From Ovis canadensis (Eukaryota > Chordata > Mammalia > Artiodactyla > Bovidae), in assembly GCF_042477335.2 (NCBI RefSeq), contig NC_091727.1:129487501-129551500 (forward strand): a stretch of 64,000 bases of DNA, written 5' to 3'. Made by a program: the position numbers and the translations under genes. The first letter of the stretch is position 1, and every line of letters starts with the position of its first letter. Of this stretch, positions 11,901 to 23,768 are shown piece after piece. The notes under the pieces are model-generated. The model was not told where the DNA came from and did not search any database. It worked only from the letters and a program-made list of their open reading frames with translations.

Positions 11901-14900
11901 GAAGAGGGGTGGTCCTAAGATGGCAGAGGAATAGGACGGGGAGACCACTTTCTCTCCCATAAATTCATCGAAAGAATATTTGAACACCAAGCAAATTGCA
12001 AAAAACAACTTCTGAGTGCTGGCAGAGGACATTAAACACCCAGAAAGGCAGCCCATTGTCTTCGAAAGGAGGTAGGACAAAATATAAAAAATAAAAAGAG
12101 AGACAAAAGAGGTAGGGACAGACATCCGTCCCAGGAAGGGAGTCTTAAAAAAGAGAAACGTTTCCAAACACCAGGAAACACTCTCTCTGGCAGGTCTGTG
12201 GCGAGCCTTGGAATCTCAGAGGGCAAAATAACTGGGAGGAAAAATAAATAAATAATTAAACCCCACAGATTACATGCCTAACAGCAACTCCCTGAGGAGC
12301 AGCAGCCCAGATGCTCGCATCCCCCACTAGCAAGCAGGGCTGGACGGGAGGCGCGGGCCACATTGCTTAAGGTAAGGACCAGGCCTGAATACCCTGAGGG
12401 CAATCTGAGGGAACTAGCTTGAGACAGCAACCCAGACTGTGGGATAGCTGTCCCATGAAAAGCCCTAACCTAAGACACTGCCAGGCCCACTCACAGAACA
12501 AAGGACTGAGCAGAGCTAGCCGGCTGCAGACCGGCCCATTCCCTGCCGGAGACAGGCAGACAAGGGCAGCCAGAGCCGGAAGGGGGCAATCGTGGCCTCA
12601 GAGAGGCATCCTATACCAAAGTGCAAGCAGACTTTGTTGCCAACCAAGACTTCTTGGGATTCTGGATGGTTGACATCCATCGGGAAGGTTGCAGCCAGAG
12701 ATCAGCTCCTCAGAAGAGACACAGGGCACACCTGAGAAGGCACACCCTTGTACACCCAGACAGGGGAGGTGATAAGACACAGCCTTCAACTGGAGGCGAC
12801 TGTGCTCGCCAAGCACCTGGTCACCTGAGCAGCTTGGACCTGGGACGGGCACAAAATGCAGGCCCAACCAAGTCTGTGCCTTTGTAGAGTACCCAAGAAC
12901 CTGAACCTGAGTGGCTTAGACCTGGGGAATGCATGCAACCCAGGGCCCACCTCAGACAGTTTCCGGCAGAGCAACCTAGAGCCTGAGCAGTGTAGACTGG
13001 GAAAGCACACACATCGTGAGCAGGGGCAAACCCAGTGTGGCCGAGACACTGTGAGCACATGCCAGTGTTATTTGTTTGCAGTGTTCCTCCCTCCCCACAG
13101 CACAACTGAACAAGTGAGCCTAAAGGTGTCCACCACCACCCACTTTTGTGTCAGGGTGGAAATTAGACACTGAAGAGACCAGCAAACAGAAGAAACTAAA
13201 ATAAACAGAGGGAACCACTTTGGAAGTGACAGGTACAATAGATTAAAACCCTGTAGTTAGCACTGACTACATAGGAATGGGCATATAGATCTTGAGAAGT
13301 ATAAGCCGGATCAAGGAACTATTTGAAAATGAACTGACTCCACACTGTCCGCAACAGCTCCAGAGAAAGTCCTAGATATATTTTTACTTTATCATTTTTA
13401 AATTTTTTAAATTTTTAAGTCCTATATTACTCCTTTATTTTTCATTTTTATAACCTACTATTACCTTGCAAAAAAAGACCCTATTTTTAAAGCAAATTTC
13501 ATATATATATATTTTATAATTTTTGTGACTTTTTTTTAATACTATATTTTTGAGAATCTAACCTCTTCTCTAGATTTTTAATTTTTGCTTTTTGGTATTT
13601 GTTATCAACTTTATACCTTTAAGAACCCAATCTTTGGTATCCATTTTTACTTGGGAGCAAGATCACTGGCTTGATTGCTCTCTCCCCCTTTTGACTATCC
13701 TTTTCTCCACAAGGTCGACTCAATCTCTTCCCTCCCCCTTTTCTTCTCTACCCAACTCTGAGAATCTCTTTGTGTGTTCTGGGCTGTGGAGAACACTTAG
13801 GGAACTGATTACTGGCTGGATCTGCCTCTCTCCTTTTGATTCCCCCTTTTATCCTCCTGGTCACCTTTATCTCCCTCCTCCCTCTTCTCTTCTCCATGTA
13901 ACTCTGTGAACCCCTCTGGGTGTCCCTCACTGTGGAGAAACTTTTCATCTTTAACTTATATGTTTTATCACTGGTGCTGTATAGATGGAGAAGTCTTGAG
14001 GCTACTGTAAGAATAAGACTGAAAACCAGAGGCAGAAGGCTTAAGTCCAAATCCTGAGAACACCAGAGAACTCCTGACTCCAGGGAACATTAATCGACAG
14101 GAGTTCATCAAATGCCTCCATACCTACACTGAAAGCAAGCACCACCCAATGGCCAACAAGATCCAGAGCAAGACATACCACGCAAATTCTCCAGCAACAC
14201 AGGAACATAGCCCTGAGCTTCAATATACAGGCTGCCCAAAGTCACACCGAACCCACTGACATCTCAAAACTCATTACTGGACGCTTCATTGCACTCCAGA
14301 GAGAAGAAATCCAGCTCCACCCACCAGAACACCGACACAAGCTTCCCTAACCAGGAAACCTTGACAAACCAGCTGTCCAACCCCACCCACAGTGAGAAAC
14401 CTCCACAATAGAGGAACCACAAACTGCCAGAATATAGAAAGGCCACCCCAAACACAGCAATCTAAATAAGATCAAAAGGCAGAGAAATACCTAGCAGGTA
14501 AAGGAACAGGATAAATGCCCACCAAACCAAACAAAAGAGGAAGAGATAGGGAATCTACCTGATAAAGAATTCCAAATAATGATAGTGAAAATGATCGAAA
14601 ATCTTGAAAACAAAATGGAGTTACAGATAAATAGCCTGGAGACAAGGATCGAGAAGATGCATGAAAGGTTTAACAAGGACCTAGAAGAAATAAAAAAGAG
14701 TCAATATATAGTGAATAATGCACTAAATGAGATCAAAAACACTCTGTAGGGAACCAATAGTAGAGTAACGGAGACAGCATAGGATAAGTGAGGCAGAAGA
14801 ATGGCAGAAATAAATGAATCAGAGAGGAAAAAAGAAAAAAGAATTAAAAGAAATGAGGAAAACCTCAGAGACCTCTGAGACAATGTGAAACACCCCAACA

Positions 14901-14980
14901 TTCAAATCATAGGAGTCCCTGAAGACGAAGACAAAAAGAAAGACCATGAGAAAATATTTGAGGAGATAATAGTTGAACAT

Positions 14981-15447
14981 ATACACAATGGAGTATTACT
15001 CAGCCGTTAAAAAGAATTCATTTGAATCAGTTCTGATGAGATGGATGAAACTGGAGCCAATTATACAGAGTGAAGTAAGCCAGAAAGAAAAACACCAATA
15101 CAGTATACTAACACATATATATGGAATTTAGGAAGATGGCAATGACGACCCTGTATGCAAGACAGGAAAAAAGACACAGATGTGTATAACGGACTTTTGG
15201 ACTCAGAGGGAGAGGGAGAGGGTGGGATGATTTGGGAGAATGGGAATTCTAACATGTATACTATCATGTAAGAATTGAATCGCCAGTCCATGTCTGACGC
15301 AGGATGCAGCATGCTTGGGGCTGGTGCATGGGGATGACCCAGAGAGATGTTGTGGGGAGGGAGGTGGGAGGGGGGGTCATGTTTGGGAACGCATGTAAGA
15401 ATTAAAGATTTTAAAATTTAAAAAATAAATAAATTTAAAAAAAAAAT
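14981..15447 (+). mobile_element. 5'-truncated L1_BT 3' end nested in L1 ORF1
   Basis: The ORF1 sequence 'EEIIVE' stops at about 14,980 and resumes at about 15,448. Between them lies a 3' end of the same L1 family, with an 'acacaatggagtattactca' start, a G-rich 3' UTR and an A-rich tail at 15,410-15,446. It is a younger copy that inserted into the older one. Confidence 0.9.
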
Positions 15448-16182
15448 GAAAACTTCCCTAAAATGGGGAAGGAAATAATCACCCAAGTCCAGGAAACTCA
15501 GAGAGTCCCAAACAGGATAAACCCAAGGAGAAACACCCGAAGACACATATTAATCAAATTAACAAAGATCAAACACAAAGAAGAAATATTAAAAGCGGCA
15601 AGGGAAAAACAACAAATAACACACAAGGGGATTCCCATAAGGATAACAGCTGATCTTTCAACAGAAACTCTTCAGGCCAGAAGGGAATAGCAGGACATAC
15701 TTAGAGTGGTGAAAGAAAATAACCTACAGCCCAGATTACTATACCCAGCAAGGATCTCATTCAAATATGAAGAAGAAATCAAAAGCTTTACAAGCAAGCA
15801 AAAGCTGAGAGAATTCAGCACCATCAAACCTGCTCTTCAACAAATGCTAAAGGATCTTCTCTAGACAAGAAACACAGAAAGGGTGTATAAACTCGAACTC
15901 AAAACAATAAAGTAAATGGCAACAGGATCATACTTATCAATAATTACCTTAAACGTAAATGGGTTGAATGTCCCAACCAAAAGACAAAGACTGGCTGAAT
16001 GGACACAAAAACAAGACCCCTATATACGTTGTCTACAAGAGACCCAGCTCAAAACAGGGGACACATACAGACTGAAAGTGAAGGGCTGGAAAAAGATATT
16101 CCATGCAAATAGAGACCAAAAGAAAGCAGGAGTAGCAACACTCATATCAGATAAAATAGACTTTAAAACAAAGGCTGTGAAA

Positions 16183-16362
16183 TAGCATGCTTGGGGCTGG
16201 TGTACGGTGATGACCCAGAGAGATGTTATGGGGAGGGAGGTGGGAGGGGGGTTCATGTTTGGGAACGCATGTACACCCGTGGTGGAGTCATGTCAATGTA
16301 TGGCAAAACCAATAATTTTTTTTTAGTTTAGAAATCAAAAAAAAAAATAAAAATAAAAAAAT
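16183..16362 (+). mobile_element. Second nested L1_BT tail with 17-bp target duplication
   Basis: A 180-bp L1 3' end ('tagcatgcttggggctggtg' to an A-rich tail) interrupts ORF2. The string 'aaacaaaggctgtgaaa' occurs at 16166-16182 and 16363-16379, a perfect target duplication. Removing one copy restores the ORF2 reading frame order (K-A-V-K then R-D-K-E). Confidence 0.95.
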
Positions 16363-17985
16363 AAACAAAGGCTGTGAAAAGAGACAAAGAAGGATACTAC
16401 ATACTGATCAAAGGATCAATTCAAGAAGAAGATATAACGGTTATAAATATATATGCACACAATATGAGAACCACAATATGTAAGACAAATGTTAACAATA
16501 TAGATCAATGTAACAAAATAGAAATTCCAGAGATACATCCACACACCTATGGACACCTTATCATTGAGAAAGGAGGCAAGAATATACAATGGATTAAAGA
16601 CAATCTCTTTAACAAGTGGTGCTGGGAAAACTGGTCAACCACTTGTAAAAGAATGAAACTAGAACACTTTCTAACACCATACACAAAAATAAACTCAAAA
16701 TGGATTGAAGATCTACAGATAAGACCAGACTATAAAACTCCTAGAGGAGAACATAAGCAAAACATTCTCCGACATAAATCACAGCAGGATCCTCTATGAT
16801 CCACCTCTCAGAATATTGGAAATTAAAGCAAAAATAAACAAATGGGATGTAATTAAAATTAAAAGATTTTGCACAACAAAGGAAACTATAAGCAAGGTGA
16901 AAAGACAGCCTTCAGAATGGGAGAAAATAATAGCAAATGAAGCAACTGACAAACAACTAATCTCAAAAATATACAAGCAACTCCTGCAGCTCAATTCCAG
17001 AAAAATAAAAGACCCAATCAAAAAATGGGCCAAGGAATTAAATAGACATTTCTCCAAAGAAGACATACAGATGGCTAACAAACACATGAAAAGATGCTCA
17101 ACATCACTCATGATCAGAGAAATGCAAATCAAAACTACAATGAGGTACCATTTCACGCCAGTCAGAATAGCTGCGATCTAAAAGTCTACAAGCAATAAAT
17201 GCTGGAGAGGGTGTGGAGAAAAGGGAACCCTCTTACACTGTTGGTGGGAATGCAAACTATGTATGGAGAACAGTGTGGAGATTCCTTAAAAACTGGAAAT
17301 AGAACTGCCTTATGACCCAGCAATCCCACTGCTGGGCATACACACTGAGGAAACCAGAATTGAAAGAGACACATGTACCCCAATGTCCATCACAGCACTG
17401 TTTATAATAGCCAGGACATGGAAGCAACCTAGATGTCCATCAGCAGATGAATGGATAAGAAAGCTGTGGTACATATACACAATGGAGTATTACTCAGCCA
17501 TTAAAAAGAATACATTTGAATCAGTTCCAATGAGGTGGATAAAACTGGAACTTATTATAGAGTGAAGTAAGCCAGAAAGAAAAACACCAATACAGTATAC
17601 TAATGCATATATATGGAATTTAGAAAGATGGTAACGATAATCCTGTATGGGAGACAGCAAAAGAGACACAGATGTATAGAACAGTCTTTTGGACTCTGCG
17701 GGAGAGGGGGAGGGTGGGATGATTTAGGATAACGGCATTGAAACATGCATAATATCATACGTGAAATGAATCGCCAATCCAGGTTCAATGCAGGATACAG
17801 GATGCTTGAGGCTGGTGCACTGGGATGACCCAGAGGGATGGTATGGGAAGGGAGGTGGGAGGGGGGTTCAGGATGGGGAACACATGTACACCCGTGGCAG
17901 ATTCATGTTGATGTATGGCAAAACCAATACAATATTGTAAAGTAATTAGCCTCCAATTAAAATAAATAAATTTAAATTTAAAAAA

Positions 17986-18664
17986 GACTAATCATGTGAA
18001 TGAAAATAAAACTTAAATATAATTTACACACATATAAATAAATGTAAATATTAAATGATATAAATCATCACTTGTTTAGTTCAAACATGAATGTGAAGAA
18101 CATTTCCTGGGATCAACTGCTGTGCATAATAAGGGTCTCTATGACTTCATTAAAAGTAAAACTGGAGATGACTCTTCCCCAGTTTAATAGGTTACTTTAT
18201 TTGTATTATTGCACAAAACATCAATTCTTCCTACTGCTGGGTCCATAAATAGAAGAATAAATGAAATGCCTTTATGCATTCTCCACAGTGTGGTGGATAT
18301 ATTCATACATGTTTCCTGAATCACTTTTTATAACAACCTGTGAGGTAGACACTATTGTTCTTGCTTGATTAGAGGAAACAAAGATGGAAGCTACAAAGAA
18401 ATGTACCCCAGATCAAGAAGTTGCAAGTAGGGGAAAACAAGATTCTTTCTGATTCTCAAGACAACATACTTAACCACTGGGATTGTGATTCCAGTGGTCT
18501 TTCTGATTCTCCAGACAACATACTTAACCACTGGGATTGTGATTTTCAACATTTTGCAGAAGAATCTGTGAGATTATATTTTATAGGGAAATTGGAGAGA
18601 GAACAAAAAGGCTAAGGAAACACAAAAATAAAATGGATCTACAAAGAAAGCAAAAAAAAAACCT
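17986..18664. repeat. Spacer with MIR and a 54-bp-period direct repeat
   Basis: MIR-like sequence occupies roughly 18,290-18,560. Inside it, 47 bases at 18444-18490 recur at 18498-18544 (period 54) with one mismatch. A short frame runs through both copies (the peptide 'LSDS.DNILNHWDCD' appears twice), but that is a by-product of the period being a multiple of three. Confidence 0.75.
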
Positions 18665-18869
18665 GTGTTGTTGTTGTCTTTGTCACTGTGTCTGCCTCTT
18701 TGTGACCCCATGGACTATAGCCCAGCATGCTCCTCTGTCCATGGGATTTCCCAGGCAATATTGGAATGGGTCACCGTTTCCTCCAAGGGATCTTCTCGAC
18801 TGAGGGATCAAACCCAAGTCTCCTGCATTGGGAGGCAGATTTTTTACCACTGAGCCACCAGGGAAGCCC
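18665..18869 (-). mobile_element. Bov-tA SINE, antisense
   Basis: This antisense Bov-tA runs from 'gttgttgttgtctttgtcac' to 'gagccaccagggaagcccac'. Confidence 0.93.
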
Positions 18870-18879
18870 ACAACTATGA

Positions 18880-19058
18880 ACGTTCAATTGCTCAAACACC
18901 ATTTGTTGAAAAGGTTATCCTTCCTCCAATGAACTGCTTTTAAAAGAAGCTGGGTGTGTTTGTGTATGTCTATTTTTAGTTCTCTATTCTGTTTCAATGA
19001 TGCATGTCTATCCCTCTTCTAATGCCATACTGCCTTGATTACTATAGCTGTGTAGTAA
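18880..19058 (-). mobile_element. L1 ORF2 fragment, antisense
   Basis: The minus strand contains the L1 ORF2 region that precedes the C-terminal domain (complement of 'tactatagctgtgtagtaaa' and 'tttagttctctattctgttt'). It is the target into which the inverted BovB at 19068 inserted. Confidence 0.75.
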
Positions 19059-19067
19059 ACCTTAATA

Positions 19068-20799
19068 GTTCTCTGATTCCTAGAATGCTGACATTCACTC
19101 TTGCCATCTCCTGTTTGACCACTTCTAATTTGTCTTGATACATGGACCTGACATTCCAGGTTCCTATGCAATATTGCTCTTTACAGCATTGGACCTTGCT
19201 TCTATCACCAGTCACATCCACAACTGGGTATTGTTTTTGCTTTGACTCCATCCCTTCATTCTTTCTGGAGTTATTTCTCCACTGATCTCCAGTAGCATAC
19301 TGGGCACCTACCAACCTGGGGAGTTCCTCTTTCAGTATCCTATCATTTTGCCTTTTCGTACTGTTCATGGGGTTCTCAACGCAAGAATACTGAAGTGGTT
19401 CGCCATTCCCTTCTCCAGTGGACCACATTCTGTCAGACCTCTCCACCATGACCCGCCCGTCTTGGGTGGCCCCACACGGCATGGCTTAGTTTCATTAAGT
19501 TAGACATGGCTGTGGTCCGAGTGGTTAGATTCACTAGTTTTCTGTGATTATGGTTTCAGTGTGTCTGCCCTCTCATGCCCTCTCGCAACACCTACCGCCC
19601 TACTTGTGTTTCGCTTACCTTGGATGTGGGGTATCTCTTCACGGCTGCTCCAGCAAAGCGCAGCCGTGGCTCCTTACCTTGGATGAAGGGCATCTCCTCA
19701 CCACCGCCCCTCCTGACCTTGATCTCGGAGTAGCTCCTCTTGGCCCTCCTGCACCCGTGCAGCCACTGCTCTTGGATGTGGGGTTGCTTCTCCCGGCCGC
19801 GGCCCCTGTCCTCAGGCGTGGGGTGGCTCCTCCTGGCCGTCGCCCCTGGCCTCGGGCTGGGAGTAGCTCCTCTCGGCCGCTCCTGCGCCATTGCAGCCTG
19901 GCACTCTCAGCTGCCGCCCCTGACCTCGGGCGTGGGATAGCTCCTCCCGGCCGCCCCTGACCTTGAACGTGGGGTTGCTCCTCCCTGCTGCCGCCCCTGA
20001 CCTCGAGCGTGAGGTAGCTCCTCCCGGCCGCCGACCCTGGCCTCGGTCGTGGGATAGCTCCTCTCGGCTGCTCCTGTGCCATCGCAGCCTGGCACTCTCG
20101 GCTGCTGCCTCTGACTTAGACGTGGGGTAGCTCCTCACGGCTGCTCCTGCACCATCACAGCCTGGCACTCTGCCGCTCCTGCGCTGTCACAGCCTGGCAC
20201 TCTCGGCCCCTGCCCCTGACCTCGGGCAAGAGGTAGCTCCTCTCGGCCATGCTTCTGCACGGTCCGTCGCAGCTGGCGAAACTTATGACCAACCTAGATA
20301 GCATATTCAAAAGCAGAGACATTACTTTGCCAACAAAGATCTGTCTAGTCAAAGCTATGATTTTTCCAGTAGTCATGTATGGATGTGAGTTGGACTGTGA
20401 AGAAAGCTGAGCACCAAAGAATTAATGCTTTTGAACTGTGGTGTTGGAGAAGACTCTCGAGAGTTCCTTGGACTGCAAGGAGATCCAACCAGTCCATTCT
20501 AAAGGAGATCAGTCCCGGGTGTTCTTTGGAAGGACTGATGCTAAAGCTGAAGCTCCAATACTTTGGCCACCTCATGCGAAGAGTTGACTCATTGGAAAAG
20601 ACTCTGATGCTGGGAGGGATTGGGGGCAGGAGAAGGGGATGACAGAGAATGAGATGGCTGGATGGCATCACCGACTCAATGGATGTGAGTCTGAGTGACT
20701 CCGGGAGATGGTGATGGACAGGGAGGCATGGCGTGCTGCGATTCTTGGGGTCACAAAGAGTTGGACCCGACTGAGCAACTGAACTGAACTGAACTGAAC
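19068..20799 (+). mobile_element. BovB insertion with inverted 5' part (twin priming)
   Basis: The insert has two BovB parts in opposite orientation. Positions 19068-20276 are antisense and cover the 5' UTR plus the start of the open frame. On the minus strand, 19482 to about 19,075 reads 'GATQDGRVMVERSDRMWS' through 'VKQEMARVNVSILGI'. Positions 20277-20799 are sense and cover only the 3' end ('[17 protein letters not shown]' to the CTGAA tail). A perfect 9-bp target duplication 'accttaata' flanks the whole (19059-19067 and 20800-20808). The middle of the element, including the reverse transcriptase, is missing. Confidence 0.93.
19600..20276 (-). repeat. GC-rich minisatellite in the BovB 5' UTR
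   Basis: Imperfect tandem units repeat the phrases 'gtagctcctctcggccgctc', 'catcgcagcctggcactctc' and 'ccgcccctgacctcgggcgt'. They form the 5' UTR of the inverted BovB. Several overlapping arginine-, glycine- and alanine-rich frames on both strands are artefacts of this composition. Confidence 0.85.
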
Positions 20800-20974
20800 A
20801 CCTTAATAAATGCTGTCTATTTTATTCACCACTCAGCTCCTTGAACAGTGTCTTGAGAATTGTAGATACACATTCTGAGGTAGAGCAGTTCTGAGTGAGG
20901 ATGATGTCACAAGCTATGTTATTTAATAAGGTTTCTTCAATGATGAACATTTTCCCTATTTCCATTATTTAATA

Positions 20975-21130
20975 AGCCTGCCACTAGCCATATGTGGCTA
21001 TTAAGCCCTTGAAACGTGGCTAGTGCAACTGAGAAGCTGATTTTTAATTTTTATTTAATTGTAGTTATTTAAAATTTAAATGGCCAGTAGCTAGAGGCTA
21101 ATGTATTGGGCTGTACAGGTCTAGAGATCA
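20975..21130 (+). mobile_element. MER5A-like hAT DNA transposon
   Basis: 'ccactagccatatgtggcta' followed by 'gaaacgtggctagtgcaact' and a closing 'tggccagtagctagaggcta' match the eutherian non-autonomous hAT-Charlie element MER5A from memory. Confidence 0.8.
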
Positions 21131-21139
21131 GCCATGAAA

Positions 21140-21955
21140 GAGCATGACTAAAAAGGAGGCAGGTTTAAACCCTAAAAATAGAGCTATCATGTGGTCCAGC
21201 AATCCCACTACTGGACATATATCTAGAGATAACTATAATTTGAAAAGATACATGAACCCCAATATTCATTTCAGCACCACTGACAATAGCCAGAACATGG
21301 AAGCAACCTAAATATCCATCAACAGATGAATGAATAAAGATGTGGTATGTATACACAATGGAATATTACTCAGCCGTAAAAAAGAATGAAATCATGCCAT
21401 TTGCTCAACATGGATGAACCTAGAGATTGTCATACTAAGTGAAGTAAGTCAGACAGAGAATGACAAATATCATATGATATCACTTACATGTGGAACCTAA
21501 AAAATAATACAAATGAACTTATTTACAAAACTGAAACAGACTCATAGACTTTGAAAAGAAACTTCTGGTTACCAAAGGGGAAAGGAAGGGAGGGATAAAT
21601 TAGGAGATTGGAATTAACATGTATACACTACTATATACAAGCAACAAGGACCTACTGTATAGCACAGGGAACTCTACTCAATATTCTGTAATAACTTATA
21701 TGGGAAAAGAATCTGAAAATGGATGCATATATGTATATTACATATATATATATATATAAAACTGAATCACTTTGCTGTACCCCTGAAACTGAAAAAATTG
21801 CAAATCAACTATATTCCAATAAAGATTAAAAAAAAGAAAAGAATCTGAAAAAGAATGGTTATACGTATAACTGAATCACTTTGCTGTACACCTGAACTGA
21901 ACACACCATTGTAAATCAACTATACTCTAGTTGAAATTGAAAAAAAAAAAAACCC
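21140..21955 (+). mobile_element. L1 3' end with duplicated tail
   Basis: This is the L1 ORF2 C-terminus ('atggaatattactcagccgt') followed by its 3' UTR ('actgtatagcacagggaact'). The terminal block beginning 'actgaatcactttgctgtac' occurs twice, near 21,762 and 21,871, with an A-rich spacer between them. The last about 110 bp were therefore duplicated or two L1 ends lie in tandem. Confidence 0.8.
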
Positions 21956-21956
21956 A

Positions 21957-22073
21957 CAAAACCTTTTGGCTGTGCCATGTAGAATGTGAGATCTTAGTTC
22001 CCTGACAAGGGATGGAATTCATGTCCCCTGCATTGCAAGGCAGATTCTTAACCACTGGACAACCAGGGAAGTT
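21957..22073 (-). mobile_element. CHR-type SINE, antisense
   Basis: Antisense CHR signature: 'gagatcttagttccctgaca', 'cccctgcattgcaaggcaga' and 'ttaaccactggacaaccagg'. Confidence 0.85.
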
Positions 22074-22311
22074 CAAAAATTTTTTAATAGATAGAATGGA
22101 GGTAGGTCAAAGTCCTTAAGTTTTAAGAAGTCAAGAACTGCTAGGCCTACATTTTGGATGAATAAAACAGGTGAACAATGACAGCCCGTTGAAGACAATG
22201 ACAAGATACTGGTAAAGAAGGCTGTGTGTTAAAAGCTAAAATCCCTGATTTACTTTGAGAACATGACCAGTGTCTATGCATTAGAATATATACATACATA
22301 CACACATATCT

Positions 22312-22537
22312 GGGCTTCCCAGGTGGTGCTAGTGGCAAAGAGCCTGCCTGCCAATGCAGGAGACATAAGAGGCACAGGTTCAGTCCCCGAGTTGGGAAGA
22401 TCCCCTGGAGGAGGGCATGGCAACCCACTCCAGTATTCTTGCCTGGAGAATCCCATGGACACATTAGCCTGGAGGGCTACAGTCCATAGGATTTCAAAGA
22501 GTCAGACACGACTGAAGCGACTTAGCACACAAGCACA
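22312..22537 (+). mobile_element. Bov-tA SINE
   Basis: A full-length sense Bov-tA runs from 'gggcttcccaggtggtgcta' to 'cttagcacacaagcaca'. Confidence 0.93.
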
Positions 22538-22659
22538 AGTCCCAACAGTGGGAAACCATGTTGTAAACAAATGTACTGTCATCTAGGCTTTGTTGCTGCA
22601 TTTTCAGAGCACAGGCAGGGTAGATTTACCATTATTGTTATGGGCTCTAGGATTTTTGG

Positions 22660-23768
22660 TGATGGTTTAGTCGCTAGTCATGTCTGACTCTTGCAACTCC
22701 ATGGATCGTAGCCTGCCAGGCTCCTCTGTCCATGGGATTCTCTAGGCAAGAATACTGGAGTGGGTTGCCATTACCTTCTATAGGGGATCTTACTGACCCC
22801 AAAATTGAACCTGGGTCTCCTGCAAAATCACTGCAGATGGTGACTGCAGCCATGAAACTAAAAGACACTTACTCTTTGGGAGAAAAGTTATGACAAACCT
22901 TGACAGCATATTAAAAAGCAGAGACATTACTTTGTCAACAAAGGTCCATCTAGTCAAAGCTATGGTTTTTCCAGTGGTCATGTATGGATGTGAGAGTTGG
23001 ACTATAAAGAAAGCTGAGCACTGAAGAATTGATGCTTTTGAACTGTGGTGTTGGAGAAGACTCTTGAGAGTCCCTTGGACTGCAAGGAGATCCAAACAGT
23101 CCATCCTAAAGGAAATCAGTCTTGAATGTTCATTGGAAGGACTGATGTTGAAGCTGAAACTCCAATGCTTTGGCCACCTGATGCAAAGAGTTGACTCATT
23201 GGAAAAGATCCTGATGCTGGGAAAGATTGAAGGTGGGAGGAGAAGGAGATAACAGAGGATGAGATAGTTGGATGGCATCACTGACTCCATCGGCATGAGT
23301 TTGAGTAAACTCTGGGAGCTGGTGATGGACAGGGAGGCCTGGTGTGCTGCAGTCCATGGGGTTGCAAAGAGTGGGACAAGACTGAGTGACTGAACTGAAC
23401 TGAACTCCTGCATTACAGGCAGATTCTTTATCGACTGAGCTATGAGGGAAGCCTAAGGTGAAAGTCACTCAGTTATGTCCAAATCTTTGTAACCCCCTGG
23501 ACTATACAGTCCATAGAATTCTCCAGGCCAGAATACTGAAGTGGGTAGCCTTTCCCTTCTCCAGGGAATCTTCCCAACCCAAGGATCAAACTCAGGTGTC
23601 CTGCATTGCAGGTGGATTCTGCACCACAAGAAAATCCCAAGAATACTGGAGTGGATTGCCATGCCTTCCTCCAGAGGATCTTCCCGACCCAGAAATCGAA
23701 CCTGTGTCTCTTGCATCTCCTGCGTTGCAGGCAGATTCTTTACCAACTGAGCTATGAGGGAAGCCCTC
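22660..23768 (-). mobile_element. Bov-tA cluster inserted into Tigger1
   Basis: An 11-bp direct repeat 'aggatttttgg' (22649-22659 and 23769-23779) brackets antisense Bov-tA sequence. The first unit runs from 22660 to 22824, is cut by BovB, and continues at 23405-23455. A second antisense unit plus a partial third follow to 23,768. The Tigger1 sequence reads straight across once this block is removed. Confidence 0.9.
22825..23404 (+). mobile_element. BovB 3' end nested inside a Bov-tA
   Basis: A 580-bp 5'-truncated BovB ends in the CTGAA repeat. A perfect 8-bp duplication 'ctcctgca' (22817-22824 and 23405-23412) flanks it, and the interrupted SINE resumes directly after. Confidence 0.95.

Larger units (their letters stand above)
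11905..17985 (+). mobile_element. L1_BT-type LINE-1 with intact ends but deleted ORF2
   Basis: The element starts at the L1 promoter end ('ggtggtcctaagatggcaga') and ends at the L1_BT tail with AATAAA-type repeats near 17,960. The 5' UTR is long (to about 14,520). ORF1 is broken by stops near 14,560-14,980 and again by a nested insert, then resumes at 15,448-15,860 ('ILKAAREKQQITHKGIP'). ORF2 opens at 15916 (MATGSYLSIITLNVNGLN, the endonuclease N-terminus) and is cut by a second insert. After 'VINIYAHN' near 16,470 it jumps directly to a C-terminal segment ('[17 protein letters not shown]'), so the reverse-transcriptase core is deleted. It cannot move itself. Confidence 0.93.

Noticed and set aside
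13592-14223. Frames of about 100 codons on both strands
   Set aside because: They lie in the long 5' UTR of the L1 copy and have no recognisable domain.
19544-20168. Several overlapping 60-147 codon frames on both strands
   Set aside because: They arise from the GC-rich tandem repeats of the inverted BovB 5' UTR.
22148-22586. Frames of about 105 codons on both strands
   Set aside because: Bov-tA SINEs give typical open frames in both directions (for example a 'MGFSRQEYWSGLP' peptide), seen many times across the window.
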